Assembly (NCBI GenBank): GCA_905214315.1
Contig: CAJMLN010000068.1
Span: 1 to 8,217, forward strand
DNA from: an uncultured bacterium
GTDB taxonomy: Bacteria; Bacillota; Clostridia; Christensenellales; QALW01
Direction: 5' to 3'
DNA: 8,217 bases
Part shown: positions 6,391 to 8,217 of the stretch, piece by piece
Layout of the letters: each line of letters begins with the position of its first letter
Numbering within the stretch: position 1 is the first letter of the stretch
Made by a program: the position numbers and the translations under genes
Notes under the pieces: generated by a model
What the model was told of the DNA's origin: nothing
The model's database searches: none
What the model saw: only the letters and a program-made list of their open reading frames with translations

Positions 6391-8217
6391 TTAATCGTCC
6401 AGCCTGTAAAACACCACAGACATCGGCGGAAGCGTCGCGCGGAGGCGATGCGGAAAATCCGCTGCAGCCTCATCAGTAACCAATTCTTTCAAAACCGCCG
6501 TCCCCTCTCCGCCGTAAAGCTTTTCATCGCTGTTCAGCAGCAGGGTATAACTTCCCGCCACAGGAGCCTTCAACCAGTAGTCAAAGCGCGCCACAGGAGT
6601 CATATTGATAACCGCCACCACCGTTTCCCCTCCGCCGAAGCGGGCCATGGAAAGCACGCTCTGCGCGGCATCGTCGGCATTGATCCACTCAAAGCCCTCC
6701 CAGGTATCGTCCTGCGCCCAAAGCGCGGGATGCTCCCGGTAAAGCCCCAGCAGAGCCTTTACAAACAAATACAGGCCCCGGTGCGTTTCGTACTGCAAAA
6801 GCTTCCATTCTATCTGCTCATAATATCGCCATTCCATAAACTGGCCGATTTCACAGCCCATAAACAGCAGCTTTTTGCCCGGATGGGCAAACATATACCC
6901 CAAATAGGCTTTTTCCGAGGCAAATTTCTGATAATACCCGCCATACATCTTATCCAGCAGATTCTTTTTGCCGTGTACACATTCATCATGGGAAACAGGC
7001 AAAATATAATGTTCCTTATAAGCATACATCATAGAAAACGTCATTTTGTTATGAATCCCGCTGCGGTATACCGGATCCGTCTGCATATAGGCAAGCGTAT
7101 CGTTCATCCAGCCCATATTCCATTTATAGGTAAATCCCAGGCCGCCCTCGGCTACCGGATGCGTAACTTTGGGAAAATCACCCGATTCCTCGGCAATCAT
7201 CATTACCCCGGGGAATTCCTCGGCTACGATCGTATTGAGTGCTTTTAAAAATTCAACTGCATCCGGATTCTCCCTGCCGCCGTAGCTGTTTGGCCGCCAC
7301 TGTCCCGGCTCTTTGCCGTAATCCAGATACAGCATACTGCTCACCGCATCCACACGCAGGCCGTCGATATGATATTCCTTCAGCCAGAACAACGCATTTG
7401 CCGTTAAAAACTGCCGCACCATGGGGGAAGAAAAATCAAACTGCAGGGTTCCCCACTGTGCCTGATCCGCGCCGGTAGCACCCTCATACAGGGGTGTACC
7501 GTCAAAACACCGCAGCCCGTGTTCATCCTTTGGAAAATGCCCTGGAACCCAATCCAGAATCACACCAATCCCATTAGAATGCATGGTATCAACAAAATAT
7601 TTAAAATCCTCAGGCGTACCGTAACGGGAGGTAGGCGCATAATATCCGGTAACCTGATATCCCCAGGAGCCGTCAAACGGATGCTCGGCAATCGGCATCA
7701 GTTCCACATGAGTATATTTATTTTCTTTGATGTAACGCACCAGCGCATCGGCAACTTCACGATAGGAAAGAATCGCATTGTCATGTCCGCGCATCCAGGA
7801 TCCCATATGTATTTCATAAACAGCCATCGGCTCGTTTTTCTCCGGCGGCGTACTGTGACGGACACGCCATGGAAGATCATGCCAGCGATAAGAATCCACA
7901 TAAGTACGCGAGGCAGTCATTGGTCGCAGCTCACTATATTTGGCCATAGGGTCCGCCTTATAAAGTATGCGGTCATCCTGCGTCAGGATACAGTATTTAT
8001 ACAGCGCGCCGGTGCCAACCCCCTCTACATAGGCCTCCCAAAATCCGGTATCAGGAATGCGCGTCATCGGGGTTGCCCCGGCCTGCCAGGCATTAAAGTC
8101 CCCCGCAACACTTACGCCCTTGGCATGGGGTGCCCATACGGCAAAATAGTATCCGTCAATCAAGCCGGTACTGTTATACACAGGCCGCGCGCCTAAAACC
8201 TCATCCAAATTCCGGTG
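6391..8217 (-). CDS. glgB: 1,4-alpha-glucan branching enzyme GlgB, N-terminus cut off by the window edge
   Basis: It cuts an alpha-1,4 glucan chain and re-attaches the piece as an alpha-1,6 branch during glycogen synthesis. The frame stays open to the right edge, so 608 residues are visible. A TTG codon at 8208 could be taken as a start, but HRN precedes it in frame and short-type GlgB proteins usually run about 620-650 residues, so the true start is probably outside. Numbered from the first visible residue, there is a CBM48 domain (about 20-105, FAVWAPHAKGVSVAGDFNAW), then a GH13 barrel with region I DWVPGHFP (222-229), region II GLRVDAVSSMLYLDY with nucleophile Asp290, region III AEES with acid/base Glu343, and region IV SHDECVHGKKNLLDKM with Asp411. 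The C-terminal all-beta domain ends SVVFYRLDD. The catalytic set is complete. It is first of the visible glg genes; its promoter lies outside. Confidence 0.97.
   Translation of the reverse strand, partial: HRNLDEVLGARPVYNSTGLIDGYYFAVWAPHAKGVSVAGDFNAWQAGATPMTRIPDTGFWEAYVEGVGTGALYKYCILTQDDRILYKADPMAKYSELRPMTASRTYVDSYRWHDLPWRVRHSTPPEKNEPMAVYEIHMGSWMRGHDNAILSYREVADALVRYIKENKYTHVELMPIAEHPFDGSWGYQVTGYYAPTSRYGTPEDFKYFVDTMHSNGIGVILDWVPGHFPKDEHGLRCFDGTPLYEGATGADQAQWGTLQFDFSSPMVRQFLTANALFWLKEYHIDGLRVDAVSSMLYLDYGKEPGQWRPNSYGGRENPDAVEFLKALNTIVAEEFPGVMMIAEESGDFPKVTHPVAEGGLGFTYKWNMGWMNDTLAYMQTDPVYRSGIHNKMTFSMMYAYKEHYILPVSHDECVHGKKNLLDKMYGGYYQKFASEKAYLGYMFAHPGKKLLFMGCEIGQFMEWRYYEQIEWKLLQYETHRGLYLFVKALLGLYREHPALWAQDDTWEGFEWINADDAAQSVLSMARFGGGETVVAVINMTPVARFDYWLKAPVAGSYTLLLNSDEKLYGGEGTAVLKELVTDEAAADFPHRLRATLPPMSVVFYRLDD

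Noticed and set aside
5241..6479. Plus-strand open frames opposite glgC (174 and 220 codons)
   Set aside because: Antisense to a complete, well-conserved GlgC; no recognisable domains.
6448..8196. Long plus-strand open frames opposite glgB (266 and 225 codons)
   Set aside because: They lie fully antisense to an intact glgB with all GH13 motifs and their translations match no family I recognise; they are shadows of the real gene.
8206..8208. TTG codon as the start of glgB
   Set aside because: The frame continues upstream to the edge with no stop, no ribosome binding site can be seen in the nine remaining bases, and short-type GlgB proteins usually have more residues before the LGA motif.

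Overview
The window looks like part of a chromosome from a Clostridia-type Firmicute, probably an anaerobic gut or rumen organism. This rests on the glgB-glgC-glgD gene order, with a GlgD partner subunit typical of Firmicutes, on the short-type branching enzyme, on strong AGGAGG-like ribosome binding sites with 7-8 nt spacing, on a sigma-A-like promoter, and on secreted multi-module carbohydrate-binding proteins. Genus or family cannot be named from the sequence alone. All five genes lie on the minus strand and are read from high to low coordinates.

Right part (8217 down to 4031): a tight glycogen-synthesis operon. glgB (branching enzyme) runs off the right edge, so its first residues and the operon promoter are outside the window. 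After 22 nt comes glgC (ADP-glucose pyrophosphorylase, catalytic), then glgD (catalytically degenerate homologue), whose start codon overlaps the glgC stop by 8 nt. GlgC and GlgD supply ADP-glucose as a probable mixed complex, and GlgB puts the alpha-1,6 branches into the polymer. Neither glycogen synthase (glgA) nor phosphorylase (glgP) is visible here.

Middle part (4030 down to 2051): a 99-nt AT-rich gap with a weak terminator-like hairpin, a perfect 14-bp palindrome and a possible weak promoter. It is followed by a 626-residue secreted, membrane-anchored protein with a carbohydrate-binding module and a GH99/WbsX-like barrel that keeps the two-glutamate motif of GH99 enzymes.

Left part (2050 down to 1): a 195-nt AT-rich gap with the best promoter in the window (TTGACA, 17 nt, TAAAAT, preceded by a UP-element-like A/T tract) and a GC-containing stem-loop in the leader. 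This drives a large secreted protein with at least two carbohydrate-binding-like modules. Its reading frame is open from the ATG at 1855 through the left edge with no stop, so only its first 618 residues are seen.

The two secreted proteins are probably a glycan-handling pair at the cell surface. Their link to the glycogen operon is only positional. No RNA genes, CRISPR arrays or mobile elements were seen.
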